From positions 59,028,919 through 59,092,918 of the forward strand of contig JAVHZZ010000011.1 of NCBI GenBank assembly GCA_036250195.1: DNA of 64,000 bases, given 5' to 3'. This DNA is from Mixophyes australis (lineage: Eukaryota; Chordata; Amphibia; Anura; Limnodynastidae). Positions 1 through 12,116 of the stretch are shown one piece after another. The notes under the pieces are model-generated. The model had not been told where the DNA came from, ran no database searches, and was given only the letters and a program-made list of their open reading frames with translations. The position numbers and the translations under genes were made by a program. How positions within the stretch are numbered: position 1 is the stretch's first letter; each line of letters opens with the position of its first letter.

Positions 1-988
1 CCCTTTCGTTCCTAATGCCAATAGTATATAAAACAAGTATTTAAGAGGAAATATAGTAGGCATGCTAGCAATTTGAAAATGAGAGGGAAGACACTGTAGT
101 TATCAAAATAAAGGAAATATTTAGTATTGGACAATTATTGAATATGGAATATTCCAAATAGTTTTTGATCCTAATTGAATTAATTTAAATCCTGGCTAAG
201 GGTCATGTTTAACATACTGGGTAGATGAAATTGTTTAATATGTTTGCTAGTTTAGCTAGAGGAAGAGACTTCAGTGACTTTAAGAAAGGCTCTATTGTAT
301 TTGTTGGAACATTGTTTGCAGGGCATAAGCAAGTCATGTTTAAAGAGGAACAGTGGTTATGGTGATCTTGGCATAAAGGGTTGGAGTATGGTACCATCAG
401 ACCCTATAACAAACATTTGGGAAGGGCCCAGTGATACTGGTGCACCCTCTTGAGGACCCTGCACACTGAAGTGTAGCTTAGGGCTTCACTGCGCATGTGC
501 TGGCCCAAACATACGCTCTGAAGAGGCTCTCCCTCTGCTCTTCTGAGCATGCATGGGGACATGCAAATGTGCTGTGAAGAGCAGAGTGGGAGCCTTGGGC
601 AGGTGGACTAACATTGGACCGCAACTGATGGCATAGCAGTCTGAAGAAAAACTTCTGCTTGCTGTAACTCTGAACATATGTAGCATATGTAATAAATAAC
701 TTCCTAACTTCAGCATAAACAGGAAAATGCACCACTTACTGTAAAATATATGTATGTCCATGCCCCCCAAGGAAATCCATCCCCATGTAAAGGTACGAAG
801 GCGAACACATGTTTTAAAATACCCTATTGTGGTATTAAAGGCTAAGGGATTTACTATGGGACATTAAACCTAAATCAATTATCTAAATTATGAGTACCGT
901 CATACAGGTAGTTTGTGCTGCTGGCAGTATTCATACAGTGTAGCAGAGCTAGTGTGTCAGGAACTTGCCAATTACACTATCTGTTATA
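1..988. other. Unassigned flank, no gene seen
   Basis: AT-rich sequence with only short open frames and no recognisable domain, RNA gene or clear repeat boundary. It ends at the 8-bp target duplication of the hAT element that follows. Confidence 0.6.
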
Positions 989-1249
989 GGCTAAAGCAGT
1001 GGTTCCCAAACTTTTGCAGTTCGAGGCACCCTTAGAGTCTCCACATTTTTTCAAGGTACCCCTCCAAATTAATTTATGAGCAGTCCTGTTTTAGAAGTAG
1101 TTGGGACAAAAAATTGTAATAAGTATTTAGGTCACGACAAAAATACTTATTTAGTTGTATGCAAAAATGCCCCTCTGCATCCAGACACTCTGCCCCCTCT
1201 GCATCCAGGCACTCTGCCCCCTCTGCATCCAGGCACGCTGCCCCCTCTG

Positions 1250-1760
1250 TCACGCTGTCCCCTCCTCTGCCCTCTGTCATGTTGTCCCCCCTCCTCTGCT
1301 CTGTCACACTCTCCCCCTCCTCTGCCCTCTCTCACGCTGCCCCCTCTGCCCTCTGTCACGCTGCCCCCCTCCTCTGCCCTCTGTCACGCTGTCCCCCTCC
1401 TCTGCCCCACTGTCTCCCTCCTCTGCCCTCTGTTACGCTGTCCCCCTCCTCTGCCCTCTGTCACGCTGTACCCTCCTCTGCCCTCTCTCACGCTGTCCCC
1501 CCTCCTCTGCCCCGCTGTCCCCCTCCTCTGCTCTGTCACACTGTCCCCCTCCTCTGCCCCACTGTCCTCCTCCTCTGCCCTCTGTCACGCTGTCCCCCTC
1601 CTCTGCCCTCTCTCTCGCTGTCCCCCTCCTCTGCCCTCTCTCACGCTGTCCCCCTCCTCTGCCCTCTGTCACACTGTCCCCCTCCTCTGCCCTCTGTCAC
1701 ACTGTCCCCCTCCTCTGCCCTCTCTCACGCTGTCCCCTCCTCTGCCCTCTCTCACGCTGC
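1250..1760. repeat. 28-bp minisatellite in hAT copy 1
   Basis: Tandem copies of a pyrimidine-rich unit built on GTCCCCCTCCTCTGCC, with successive starts near 1648, 1676 and 1704 giving a period of 28 bp. Units vary by single substitutions and small indels. The same array, reverse complemented, is in the second copy of the element. Confidence 0.85.
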
Positions 1761-1884
1761 CCCCTCTGCAGTCCTCTGTCACGCTGCCCCCCTCTGCTGC
1801 CCTCTATCACGCTGCCCCCCTCTGCATCCAGGCACTCTGCCCCCTCTGCCCCCAGGCACGCTGCCCTCTGCAGCCCTCTGTCAC

Positions 1885-2805
1885 GCTGCCCCCTCTGCTG
1901 CCACACTGTCCCCCTCTGTTGCCCACTGTCCCGCTGTCACACTGTCCCCCTCTGCTGTCACACGGCCCCGCTGTCACACTGTCCCGCTGTCACACTGTCC
2001 CCCTCTGCTGTCACACTGCCCCGCTGTCACACTGTCCCCCTCTGCTGTAACACTACCCCGCTGTCACACTGTCCCCCTCTGCTGTAACACTACCCCGCTG
2101 TCACACTGTCCCCCTCTGCTGTCACACTGCCCCGCTGTCACACTGCCCCACTGTCCCACTGTCCCCCTCTGCTGTCACACTGCCCCGCTGTCACACTGTC
2201 CCCCACTGCTGTCACACGGCCCGCTGTCACACTGTCCCCCTCTGCTGTCACACTGCCCCGCTGTCACACTGTCCCCCTCTGCTGTCACACTGCCCCGCTG
2301 TCACACTGTCCCCCTCTGCTGTCACACTGCCCCGCTGTCACACTGTCCCCCTCTGCTGTCACACTGCCCCGCTGTCACACGGCCCCCGCTGTCACACAGT
2401 CCGCCTCTGCTGTCACACTGTCCCCCTCTGATGTCACACTGCCCTGCTGTCACACGGCCCTGCTGTCACACGGCCCCGCTGTCACACTGTCCCCCTCTGC
2501 TGTCACACTGCCCCGCTGTCACACTGTCCCCCTCTGCTGTCACACTGCCCCGCTGTCCCACTGTCCCCCTCTGCTGTCACACTGCCCCGCTGTCACACTG
2601 TCCCCCTCTGCTGTCACACTGCCCCGCTGTCACACTGTCCCCCTCTGCTGTCACACTGCCCCGCTGTCACACTGTCCCCCTCTGCTGTCACACTGCCCCG
2701 CTGTCACACTGTCCCCCTCTGCTGTCACACTGCCCCGCTGTCACACTGCCCCACTGTCACACTGTCCCTCTCTGCTGTCACACTGCCCCGCTGTCACACG
2801 GCCTC
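1885..2805. repeat. 37-bp minisatellite in hAT copy 1
   Basis: Tandem copies of a 37-bp unit containing GTCCCCCTCTGCTGTCACAC followed by TGCCCCGCTGTCACACT. Successive starts at 2308 and 2345 show the period. The copies are more uniform than the 28-bp array next to it, suggesting more recent expansion. Confidence 0.85.
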
Positions 2806-2836
2806 GCTGTCACGATCCTTTTCATCCTGCCCCGCG

Positions 2837-3028
2837 CCAGCCATAAAAAAAAAAGAGAACACAGAAACTTACCAATCCGCCAGGCGCCAGGACCCAGCAG
2901 ACTCCTCTCTCCCGCAGCTGTCACTGAATATCGATGTCAGTGACAGCTGCTGTGGGAGAGAGGAGGCTGCTGGGTCCCGGCGCCTGACGGATTGGTAAGT
3001 TTCTGTGTTCTCTTTTTTTTATGGCTGG
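2837..3028. repeat. 192-bp palindrome inside hAT copy 1
   Basis: A long inverted repeat whose arms begin CCAGCCATAAAAAA and end TTTTTTTATGGCTGG, with the centre near 2932 around TCACTGAATATCGATG. The two arms match closely over about 90 bp, so the single strand could fold into one hairpin. The same palindrome is at 17990-18181 in copy 2, so it belongs to the family. It could be an old nested foldback MITE. Confidence 0.85.
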
Positions 3029-3104
3029 CCCGCGGCACCCCAGTGACAGCGCCGCGGCACCCCTGGGAGCCGCGGCGCACACTTTGGGAACCGCCGGGCT
3101 AAAG

Positions 3105-3596
3105 TATGTTGGTGCAAAAAACACCTGCGTATCATTGCCCTAACCTGGTAGTTGCTTAGATATGCAGCAGAGAAACTGATCAAAATTATAAGATTTAAAG
3201 TGATTTAGGTATTTCAACCATTTGGAAATTTAGTAAAATGTTTATGTGTACATGCTTTCTGAACAGTGATGATATATTTTTAAATGATAGTTATACAGAA
3301 TAATGCTCTTCTCACTGCTGTAGAGAGCTAACATGGGGCATAGGAGTGGCTGGGTCTGCAAAAGGCATGCTGGCCAGGCTCATGAGACATGCTAACCTTG
3401 TCAATTCTCATGCTAAGCAGTCTAATTAGCATGCCAATCTCTGGAAATCACAGCAAAGATGTATGCTGATAATAATATATTTTGTTTCAGTTTGATGCTT
3501 AAAGTAAAATGACCGTACCTACCAAAAGTATGCAAATAAAACAAAAATCCACAGTTGTAGCTACAGGCTAGTCAGATACCTCTTATTGATGTCCTA
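3105..3596. other. Unassigned sequence, nothing recognised
   Basis: No open frame with a recognisable product and no clear repeat boundary. Confidence 0.5.
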
Positions 3597-3769
3597 GGGG
3601 TATATTTACCAAACTGCTGGTTTGAAAAGTGGAGATTTTGCCTAGAGCAACCAATACGATTCTAGCTTTCATTTATTTAGTGCATTCTACAACACGACAG
3701 CTAGAATCTGATTGGTTGCTATAGGCAACATCTCCACTTTTTCAAACCTGCAGTTTAGTAAATATACCA
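3597..3769. mobile_element. Palindromic MITE, family shared with 10006-10200
   Basis: The sequence folds back on itself. The left arm has GTATATTTACCAAACTGC and a segment reading GGAGATTTTGCC and GAGCAACCAAT. The right arm carries their complements, ending GCAGTTTAGTAAATATACC. No coding capacity. A relative with the same middle segment (TGTTGCCTATAGCAACCAAT) is at 10006-10200. The target duplication cannot be fixed, so the superfamily is left open. Confidence 0.75.
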
Positions 3770-4338
3770 CCAAAGGTGCATTCAGGTCAGGAGAGAAGCA
3801 CACCTTAATTTAGTGGCACAGGTGTGCAATGGCTCATGCTCACCTCAGCCAAATACAGATTTTTAAATACTGAAAAATATATATTTAGTTTATGTGGACA
3901 CCAGTTTATACCTCTAGCTTGAAATTAAAACTATAATACAAATACTTGTCAGCTGTGAGGAGAGCTCTGAGGAGGTACAGTAGTATGAAAGGGAGAATAA
4001 GGCATGCCCTAATGTAAAAGCTGGGGAACTGAAAGTGACTTGATTGATGGCCGCTATGTAACATTGAATATAAACACACTCTATACACACCATATAGACA
4101 GTTTCTGTCATATTAATGCTTGTGTCTTGGCAAGGTAACATTCTACGGTAGCTCTAATGAAATCCCCATAGTGTGAAATTATGTAATTAAAATGAAGTTT
4201 TCCTCCACAACACTAGGGCATAGCTGACACTAGATATTAAAAATATTGTATGGGGGATGGTATATATTTCAAATATCATAAAACAAACATTTAATTGTGA
4301 ATCTGTTCTCCACTATCTGTATTTTCCATATCAAGCAC

Positions 4339-4650
4339 AGTTGTCAACTTTCTGGAGATCCTGGAGGGGAGGTGAAGTGACTAATGTTGAGGGGGAAGTT
4401 GCGTAGCCAATCGCATCATTTTGCCCTGCCTCTGAGACAAAATGCGACATCACAATACATCACTGGGGATGGGGGGCAGAGCCAAAATTATGTGATTCGC
4501 TACAAATTGTGTCATCAAGGTCCCTGCCCTGCCCACTTTGCTTGGAAGTGGTCAGGGTGCTGGAAGACAGCCTGCTCTCTGGGAGTCTGGGAGAGGTATC
4601 CGGAATTCAGGAGTCTTCCGAAAATTCCGTAAGAGTGGGCAAGTATGATA
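4339..4650. repeat. Possible MITE-like dispersed repeat
   Basis: The left edge (TTGTCAACTTTCTGGAG) and the reverse complement of the right edge (CTTGCCCACTCTTACGG) are loosely similar, as expected of a diverged terminal inverted repeat. There is no coding sequence with family resemblance. The call rests on a weak match only. Confidence 0.3.
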
Positions 4651-7600
4651 TCAGGTGAATTGGAATTTAATGTGCAATACTGGGCTGGATTTAACAAAAA
4701 ACATTTTCTGTAGCACATGCATTTTATACTGTAAATAACAATATTGAGATGTTTGAGGAATGCTTTGCAAACATGACAGCAAAGAAATATTTGGTGTGTT
4801 TTCCTGTGCCAGACATGCTAATGAGTTGGATCTCTAAAACATGTAAGAGTGAAAGAGAATACAGGAGTGTATTTATTAGCAAAGTGCAGAAACCAATAGC
4901 AACCAGATTTTTGCTTTCATGATTTCAGTTACAAAAAATGAATTTAAAACTAAATGTTGACAGGATGTTATATCAAACTGGACATTTGCACTTACCAAAT
5001 AGCACCCAGGATATTTGAATGTGTACATTTATTTCACCCAGCAGCAAATATAGATAAACTTATTTTCATTCAAAGAATCAATATTTGTTGGAGAGGGACA
5101 TTGTTAAACACTGTTTGACGGATGCAGAATTGGCCACAATATGAGTGTAATTTACCCTTAAAAAAGCCAGCCATAAAAATTAAGTATTTACTGCTGAGCC
5201 ATACCCATCTAAAGATATATGCAACTCGGCACCAGTAGCATATGCACCCAGTTTATACCTTGCACACATCACAAGACTTACGTCCCACTTGCACCCATCT
5301 TTTTGTCTATTTGTTTTACATATCCTGTATCTGTTCGCAATGGCACATACATGCCATACATGGCCTAAGTTAGAACTCCCCCATCCCGCACCATCACATT
5401 TCTCCAGGTGCAAGTTGGCGTATGTGTCAGAATCACTGAAATATGCATGGGCACTTATAAGTGTGCCCACTTTCAGGGCATGTACTGAGTGCATTCACAC
5501 CAGATACACAATGCAATTGGAGAACATAGCTCTCTGCATCAGCCCCAGTGTGTTTAATGCAGCCTCGGACATCTGTATTTTAAAGTCAAAACAGATATTG
5601 TCAGCTATTGCTGAATCTCAAATCTCAGTGTGCTTCTAGAAAGTCATACTGATGTCCATAGTTCAACTGCTTGATAACAAAAAATTCCTACCCCAAGTTA
5701 CTAGTAATTATTATTAAATTCAATTTTAATTATGATTCACTTATAAAATGCATGATTCTTTGCATATTCCAAAAGTTGGTTGACACCTTGTACACTGCTG
5801 ACTCTTAAACCACATACCTTGTTTTCAACTCATGTCACAGGAAAGTCATTTGTTTCCAGATCGTCCAAAAGAGATGACTTTCTACATGCATAGAAATGTC
5901 TAATATGCATATGTTTTCTGTTTGTGCCTGACCAGCATGGCAGTGGTTTGTTCATAAGAAATGACTTTATACAGCATCCACCATACACCATATTAAATCA
6001 TTACATTTTTACATTTACATTACACTTTGTTACTGCATATATGTAGAATCATTTTTCTATTTTCTCTTTTATAATTAAAAAGAATGTACACACATATTTG
6101 TTATATGGAGCCTGCCTATAATGGGTAGACTGTTTAACCTTGTAAGGGCTAATAAATGCTACACATTTTGTTGCCAATAGGAACCTGGCATAGTATAAAT
6201 CTGTATCTATATGTAGATAAAACTTTAGTTGTGTTAATTTTAAGTATACTCATAGAACAAACCGATTTTGTATGAAATATTTTGGAAGGTTTTAAAGCCG
6301 GATATTCTAAACAGCACAGATTTAGAAGGTTTTAATTATTACTTTTGCTTCCACTGTTTCATTCTGCTTATCAGTCATGGAACTTTATAAATTATAGTGA
6401 ACACTCCCCGCTGGTCTGTTTTACAGTGGGACATTTTGTATTTTAAGAAAGCTGCTCAACACAGATGCTTCCCTAATTATAGCCTCCACTGTAAAATTGT
6501 CTATCAGATGTTTAAAGTAAGGGTCAATTTTTTATGCATGCAACTATATCAAGGTATGCTATAAGTTGTTGCTTTCCTCAACACCAATGTTTCACAGGAA
6601 AAATATCCAAGAGAGCGTTAGTATTCTAAAATTCACCAGAATAAAATATGATTTTACAAGTATTAGTAAAGTAATAATATTCTGCAATATTGTGGTTGCA
6701 TATTAAAGCATTTCAAACGACCGCACAAATGACTACAAACATGTATCACTGTTTGCTGCAAGTAAAATGTTAAAATCTTTGCATTCAGAAAAAAAAAACC
6801 TTTAGCAGTGCAGGAGCTAAAATGCACTAATACAATTCCTCGCCTTTGAAATAAAATTTTGCTTCAACAGTTATAATAAGGAGTTTTAGGTTCAATCAAC
6901 AATACTGAAATACATTGGGTGGAAATTAAATTGCAGGCATTTATCTTGCATTGCTTTATTTTGTTGCTATAAACTTGATTAAACCCTTTGATGTCATGGA
7001 ATTTACAACATTTTTTGCAACTCTGTGATCAAAAAGGTTAACATAAGTCTACAATTTCCACTAACAAAGTTCACTGACGTAATTGCATCTTAAATCTTAT
7101 TGTTGACATATAATTTTACCTTTATCAAGCAACTGAGCCAGGTTGACATAAAAGCAGCAATTGCTAATTTAAATAATATTGTTTGTTGTAATCAATCACA
7201 TTAAAAGCCTTCTACCTTCATTAGTCTCCTGTTTTTCATTACTAAGTTGGCTAACATGTTTGATTTCTTACCATGAGTAAGGGTGTTTCTGCCATGAAGC
7301 GAGTTGAACGCTGCACCTATGACAGCATATTTCTGGCTTTTGAGAGAGGCCCCTGCCTCATCAAGCTTTCCTCTCCCTCCCCAATCTCTTTTTTATCACT
7401 ATTTTCTCTTTTGGCAATAATAATACACTGAATGCAGGAGAAAGCACACCGTGATTGGTTTATGTGCGGCACAAAGAAAGTGCAGATTCACCTACAGACA
7501 GTGCACGAATAGAGATGGGCAAAATAATAGCGAGATTACTAAGGAAGGTACTGGAAAGTGTGAAGTGAATTTGCAGGGATGTAGCAACTGGAGGTTCTGG

Positions 7601-8674
7601 GAATAGTGTTGATATAATTGATAGGTTGCATTGTTGATATAATCAATGTGGGACACTGCTAACATAGGTAGTTGAGGCAAAGTTGAGTTATAACCAACTG
7701 GGGCACAGAACTGACATAACCTAATGGGGATTAGCACTTCAGTAATCAAAAGGGCACAATGCTGGTATAATATATGAGCACTGTGAACACTGGTATAAAG
7801 ACTGTAAAATATATCTCCTTATTGTTTTATGTTTGGATCTTAGTGATATCAGATAGTGTCAATGAAAAAATATTTCACAGCTGTGAACAGAATGTACTAA
7901 AGGTAAAAATATAAACAGCAGATTTCCAAGAATAAAGTTTGTAAAGTACATTGTACATGGCCCCATAGTTATGTTACCCCCTTAAGAGCAGCGTTAACAG
8001 CAAGGTCAGTGACGTTATCCAGTGCAGCCAGCGTCTTCTGTCTTCGGGATTGATTGAAGTCGCTTCAGTGAAGAGTCGTGATGGATCCTCGTCATGGAAG
8101 CAGCCAGCCGGACTCTAGATGTCGTGGTAAATGTGGTCGGTCACTCAGCACCGATTTTCTGTACCCCACCCATCCCTACTACTGTATGCCTTGTGTTTTT
8201 ATGTTAGTAGTGAAGTTGTTAATAGAATCAGACAGGTCATTCTTAAATGTTCCCAGAGATAGATAAAGAGACATCTGGGTTAAATGGATAGCGTAGGCAT
8301 GTATAATGTTATCGAGCTTACCATATTTAGCCAAAAATGTTGTGTTCCACTAGTAACAAGGATTAGACTCATGGGTACCCTCTCTGCAGGGAATGAATGG
8401 ACTCCATCAACGTGGAGGTGGGCAACTAGGGAATAGGTCTTATCACCCGTCCACCTATTATAGCCAAACTACCGCCCCCATTTTTACCCCACCACCATAG
8501 GAATATTGAGAGGAATATAACCTGTAATTCTGTAATTGGAATTTGGAAGTGTATGGGTTGGTGACTAGGAACTGCACTTCTGTTTCAGAAGTGATTTGAT
8601 AGGACTTTGTGACTTTGCATATCTACCAAAAATGGAAAGGAATTTGCGCTAGCTCTACTTTGCGGTAGAGGGGG
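4651..8674. other. Unassigned AT-rich sequence
   Basis: About 4 kb with only short open frames on both strands, none showing a domain or repeat pattern I recognise. No exon-like series, RNA gene or clear transposon end was seen. Confidence 0.5.
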
Positions 8675-9751
8675 TGACACGATGGGCCGCCTATGTCACT
8701 CTGTCTGTTGTTGCTTGGGACTGGCTGGGCTTACTTTGCTACCGTCCACTTTCTTTTTCCCAGATTGTGCCCTGTAATCGCAATAGGAGAGGCTTACAAT
8801 GCTGCCACCACTAGGTTCCTACAACGGCACCTAGAACCTCTTCCTTCTGGGTAACTGTCGCTGCTAGTGTACCCCCTCACTGGTCACCTGGGCTAGTACC
8901 CCTGACCTCTTCCAGTAGATCAGGGTGCTGTGGATGGTTCCTCCCTGGCCTATCATACTGGCCAGAGCTGCTGGGTAGGGGGTAGAGCGTTGATGCTAGA
9001 GGCTGGGTTCCAACCTCAGAACAGCTGGAGAATGGATTAAATTTTGATGTAGCCTGCAGGTCACAGGAATAGCATCAGGAAAGTAGTCACAAGATCTTGA
9101 AGCAAAATGATGTTTTCTTAGCTCAAGTGTCCTAACAAGGAAAGTTCACATTGATTTAAGGTACCAGTTATCAGAAGGTCAGATGGAACAATAATGATAC
9201 ATTTCACACAGTGTTCTTGATACATAACACACCAGTGCTCTTTTTATACACATTCTGACAAACATGTCAGCAGGGGGTAACGCCGCCCCTGATTCTATGT
9301 GACTCTGCCACATCTGAAATATTCTTAATAATGCTTTGAATGTTACTCAGAGGGAGAGTAAAAGTCTTTGAAATCATTTGTATCCTTCTCATAACTTGTG
9401 CCTTTCCACAACTTTATCCTACTTATACTTAACTTACAAAAGTCAATCTGTGAGTTCCTTAAACTTGCTGTGATTTCCTGTATCCTGTTTTATGGACAGA
9501 GGAAACCTAACAGCAAGTCTAATTAAACCTTCCTGACGCCAGTTTGTATTTACGTCACTTTGCATAGCGACTTGTATTTTTCTGTATTTAAAGCACCAAA
9601 GCCAGCAGCCGTGTGTAAAGTAGCCTTCGGTATATAGTGGAAGCATGTCGGTGATGCAGACTGTCATTTTTATGGTAAGTCTGCATTTTGTTTTTATAAG
9701 CAAATAGGATTTTTTTTATCAGAGTCGTAAATTAATACCCAACCCATAACA
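8675..9751 (-). mobile_element. LTR-like sequence related to 10341-11462
   Basis: The first 400-500 bp align by eye with the LTR at 10341-11462. Shared blocks include GGCTGGGCTTACTTT, TTCTGGGTAACTGTC, CTGGCCTATCA and AGCTCAAGTGTCCT. The sequence starts TG and a plausible end in CA lies near 9751, but similarity fades before then and no matching target duplication was found. It is most simply a diverged solo LTR or LTR fragment. The right boundary is uncertain. Confidence 0.5.
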
Positions 9752-10005
9752 GAGGCCCTGGGGCAGTGCAGTGTTTGGTCAATATGGTGTGCATTGTAAA
9801 GTATAGCCACTGACAGGATTTGTGCATGTTTCTTCCACTTCACTAGCAAAACACCACTTTTAATAAAGTCTCTAATGAGAGATGAAACGTGATAGGAGCC
9901 AATTATGTCTTAAGCTCACTTGCTACTTGGCTGGATCTTGAAATGTTGGGGTCTGTTTGGAAAAGGGATATGTACCATTCATCTTATGGAAAGCCGAGCA
10001 CTATA
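9752..10005. other. Unassigned sequence between LTR-like copy and MITE
   Basis: No gene or repeat recognised. Confidence 0.4.
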
Positions 10006-10200
10006 GGGAGTAAATGTATCAAGCTGCTAGTTTCCGGCGGATTTAAAAAGTGGAGATGTTGCCTATAGCAACCAATCAGATTCTAGTTATCATTTATACA
10101 TTCTACAAAATGATAGCTAGAATCTAAGTAGTTGCTATAGGCAACATCTCCACTTTTCAAACTCGCCGAAAACTAGCAGCTTGATACATTTATCTCTAGA
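10006..10200. mobile_element. Palindromic MITE, second family member
   Basis: Near-perfect foldback. The left arm contains AAATGTATCAAGCTGCTAG, GTGGAGATGTTGCCTATAGC and AACCAATCAGATTCTAG. The right arm is their complement, ending AGCAGCTTGATACATTT. It shares its core with 3597-3769 but differs at the tips. It sits between the two LTR-like sequences. No coding capacity. Confidence 0.8.
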
Positions 10201-10340
10201 ACTCCATCAGCCCGACCAGCTCTGACATTAAATAAAAAGCATTCATGTTTAATACTTATGCCTCCTACCCCCAATAATCGCAACATTTAATTAATTGCAT
10301 ACATGTTTTATCATTATGCCTTATTTCCCCACAAACAGCC

Positions 10341-11462
10341 TGCGACAGGATGGACCGCCTATGCCACCCTGTCTGTTGCTGCTGGGAGCCGGCTGGGCTT
10401 ACTTTCCCACCGTCCCCTTTCGTTATTCAGAATACACCCCTCCTGTTGCAGTAGGAGGAGCCTGCTGCCACCACTGGACTCCTTTATGGCATCCAGAACC
10501 ACATTCCTTCTGGGTAACTGTCACTGCTAGAGTACTCCCATGCTGACCGCTTACTATGGATCAGGGTGCTCTGGATGGATCCCCCTGGCCTATCACACTG
10601 GCCAGACCTGCTGGGTAGCGGGCAGAGTGGTGGTACTAGGAGCTGGGTCCAAACGTCATAAAAGCCGAATGACAGATTACATTTAGGGTCTAATCTGTAG
10701 GTCACAGGAATACAGCATTATTGAAGAACTTGTCAAGCAGGGTCTTGAAGCAGGGTAATGTTTATTTAGCTCAAGTGTCCTGACAAGGTCAGGTCAGATG
10801 GAACATCAGAATGATACATTTCAGTGTACAAGGGGCTCTCTTTTTATACAGTTTTAGAGACTAGACTTGGCAGGGGAAAAGCCTCTGATCAGAGAAGGCT
10901 CAGCACAGACTGCTATATTTCATTCAAACATTAACATCAGAATGTACTCTAATTCTGCATCTAACACAATTTAACTTCCACATCAAACGGATTTCCTCAT
11001 ATTGCCATCAGATCTCAGGATGTTCTTAGATTTTAAATGCAATTTATACTTAAGAAAACTTACACTTCTGTGATATCCTACATCATGTGATGTTTACAAT
11101 ATTCAGACAGGTTCTAACACCCTTAACAAAAGCTACTCAGGAATTCACAGTAACGACCTCCTGTGGTGTGTTCAAGTGTCTGTCACTCACAATGAATAGA
11201 CTTATTTAGCCTTAATGAGGACATCCTCTAGAAACTACACACAGACTGCCTCAAATAAATGCTTATCAGAAATCAAACATATACCTCAGACATGAGTACA
11301 TTTCCTCTAGCAAATTTAAAACAAACAAATTTCTTCCCTGGTCTCAGGAATAAAGTTTTCCCTTACCAAAATATACACAATATCAAAAATAAGTGCATTT
11401 GCAATTATATAAATAAGCGCCCTCCACTATTTCCTTTAAGTTACTTATAAGTGATCCAGTCA
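10341..11462 (-). mobile_element. LTR of a degraded Gypsy element
   Basis: Read on the minus strand this begins TGACTGGATCAC directly after a polypurine tract (11463-11482) and ends ...CTGTCGCA, as LTRs do (TG...CA). It lies immediately 3' of the Gypsy RNase H fragment at 11483-12057 and is therefore its 3' LTR. A diverged relative is at 8675. Short open frames inside it are not conserved. Confidence 0.65.
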
Positions 11463-11482
11463 TACTCCTCCCCCCCTTGTCC
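11463..11482 (-). promoter_or_regulatory. Polypurine tract of the Gypsy fragment
   Basis: On the minus strand the sequence AAGGGGGGGAGGAGTA precedes the LTR start. Such a tract primes plus-strand DNA synthesis in LTR elements, and its position between pol and LTR supports the call. Confidence 0.65.
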
Positions 11483-12057
11483 ATGCGGGCAACCAGAGTG
11501 CCATGTCCCAACGACTTGGCTCCTGGTCCTACAGTTCTTAGGGTTACTGGGGTTGACCCGGGGTGTATCCAGCTCTTCCTGCTAAGACAGTCCACCCGCA
11601 TTTCTGTGAGCCTTTCCTTGCTTGTGAATTATGTGAAAGTCATAAATTTGAAGGACAAGGCTCCAGCGCAATAATCTGCCATTTTCCGCTGAGGTGTGTT
11701 GTAGATACTTTAAAGGATTATGATCAGTCACCACAGTAAAATGTCCTCCATACAAATAAGGTTGACTTTTTTCACTGCCCAAACAATCTTTCTCATTTGT
11801 GCCATACCCCTCCCCCCTATTTAGCAGTTTTCTGCTTAATTAGGCCACAGGGTGCTCCGTGCCCATCTGGCCCCACCTGGCTAAGTACTGCTCCCAGTCC
11901 ATACTGTGATGCGTCAGTTTGCACAATAAAGTCTTTGTCATAATTGGGTGCAAACAGTACAGGGGCATGACCCAGATTGCATTGGCCATCCGGCGCTTCT
12001 CCATATCCCTTAACTTCCAATCCTCATGGAGAATGTCACCCACCACCACTTCACAGG
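11483..12057 (-). pseudogene. Gypsy pol fragment: RT end and RNase H
   Basis: Two short minus-strand frames hold recognisable Ty3/Gypsy pol sequence. One (about 12020-11817) has VLFAPNYDKDFIVQTDAS followed by GLGAVLSQ, the RT/RNase H junction. The next (11782-11582) has FTVVTDHNPLKYL and a later HIIHKQGKAHRNAGGLS, the RNase H catalytic and terminal motifs. Frames are broken between the blocks. After RNase H there is no integrase: about 100 bp later comes the polypurine tract and LTR. Either the integrase was deleted or this family keeps integrase upstream of RT, as in Gmr1-like elements. The right edge is where LINE A sequence begins. Confidence 0.75.
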
Positions 12058-12116
12058 AAAGGACCTTTTGTCTGATGGAAACCTGACACCTAGAGTTCCA
12101 AGTGAAGTATCTAGTA

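Larger units (their letters stand above)
997..3096 (+). mobile_element. Non-autonomous hAT element, copy 1
   Basis: The element is bounded by imperfect terminal inverted repeats: the left end reads CAGTGGTTCCCAAACTT and the right end reverse-complements to CGGCGGTTCCCAAAGTG. It is flanked by a perfect 8-bp duplication GGCTAAAG (989-996 and 3097-3104). An 8-bp duplication with this type of end is the signature of the hAT superfamily. There is no transposase. The interior is a pyrimidine-rich minisatellite followed by a 192-bp palindrome. A second copy lies in opposite orientation at 17922-19363 and is about 660 bp shorter, mainly in the tandem arrays. Long open frames inside (up to 594 codons) are products of the low-complexity repeat, not genes. 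Confidence 0.9.

Noticed and set aside
1076..2943. Open frames of 310, 324 and 594 codons rich in Pro, Ser, Leu and Cys
   Set aside because: They run through the 28- and 37-bp minisatellites in all three frames. The lack of stops comes from the repeat composition and no domain is present.
5180..5639. Overlapping open frames of 104 and 116 codons on both strands
   Set aside because: No recognisable domain, no supporting context and no repeat homology; most likely chance.
8078..8266. 62-codon frame that could be a small gene or exon
   Set aside because: Short, no domain and no splice or promoter context that I can support.
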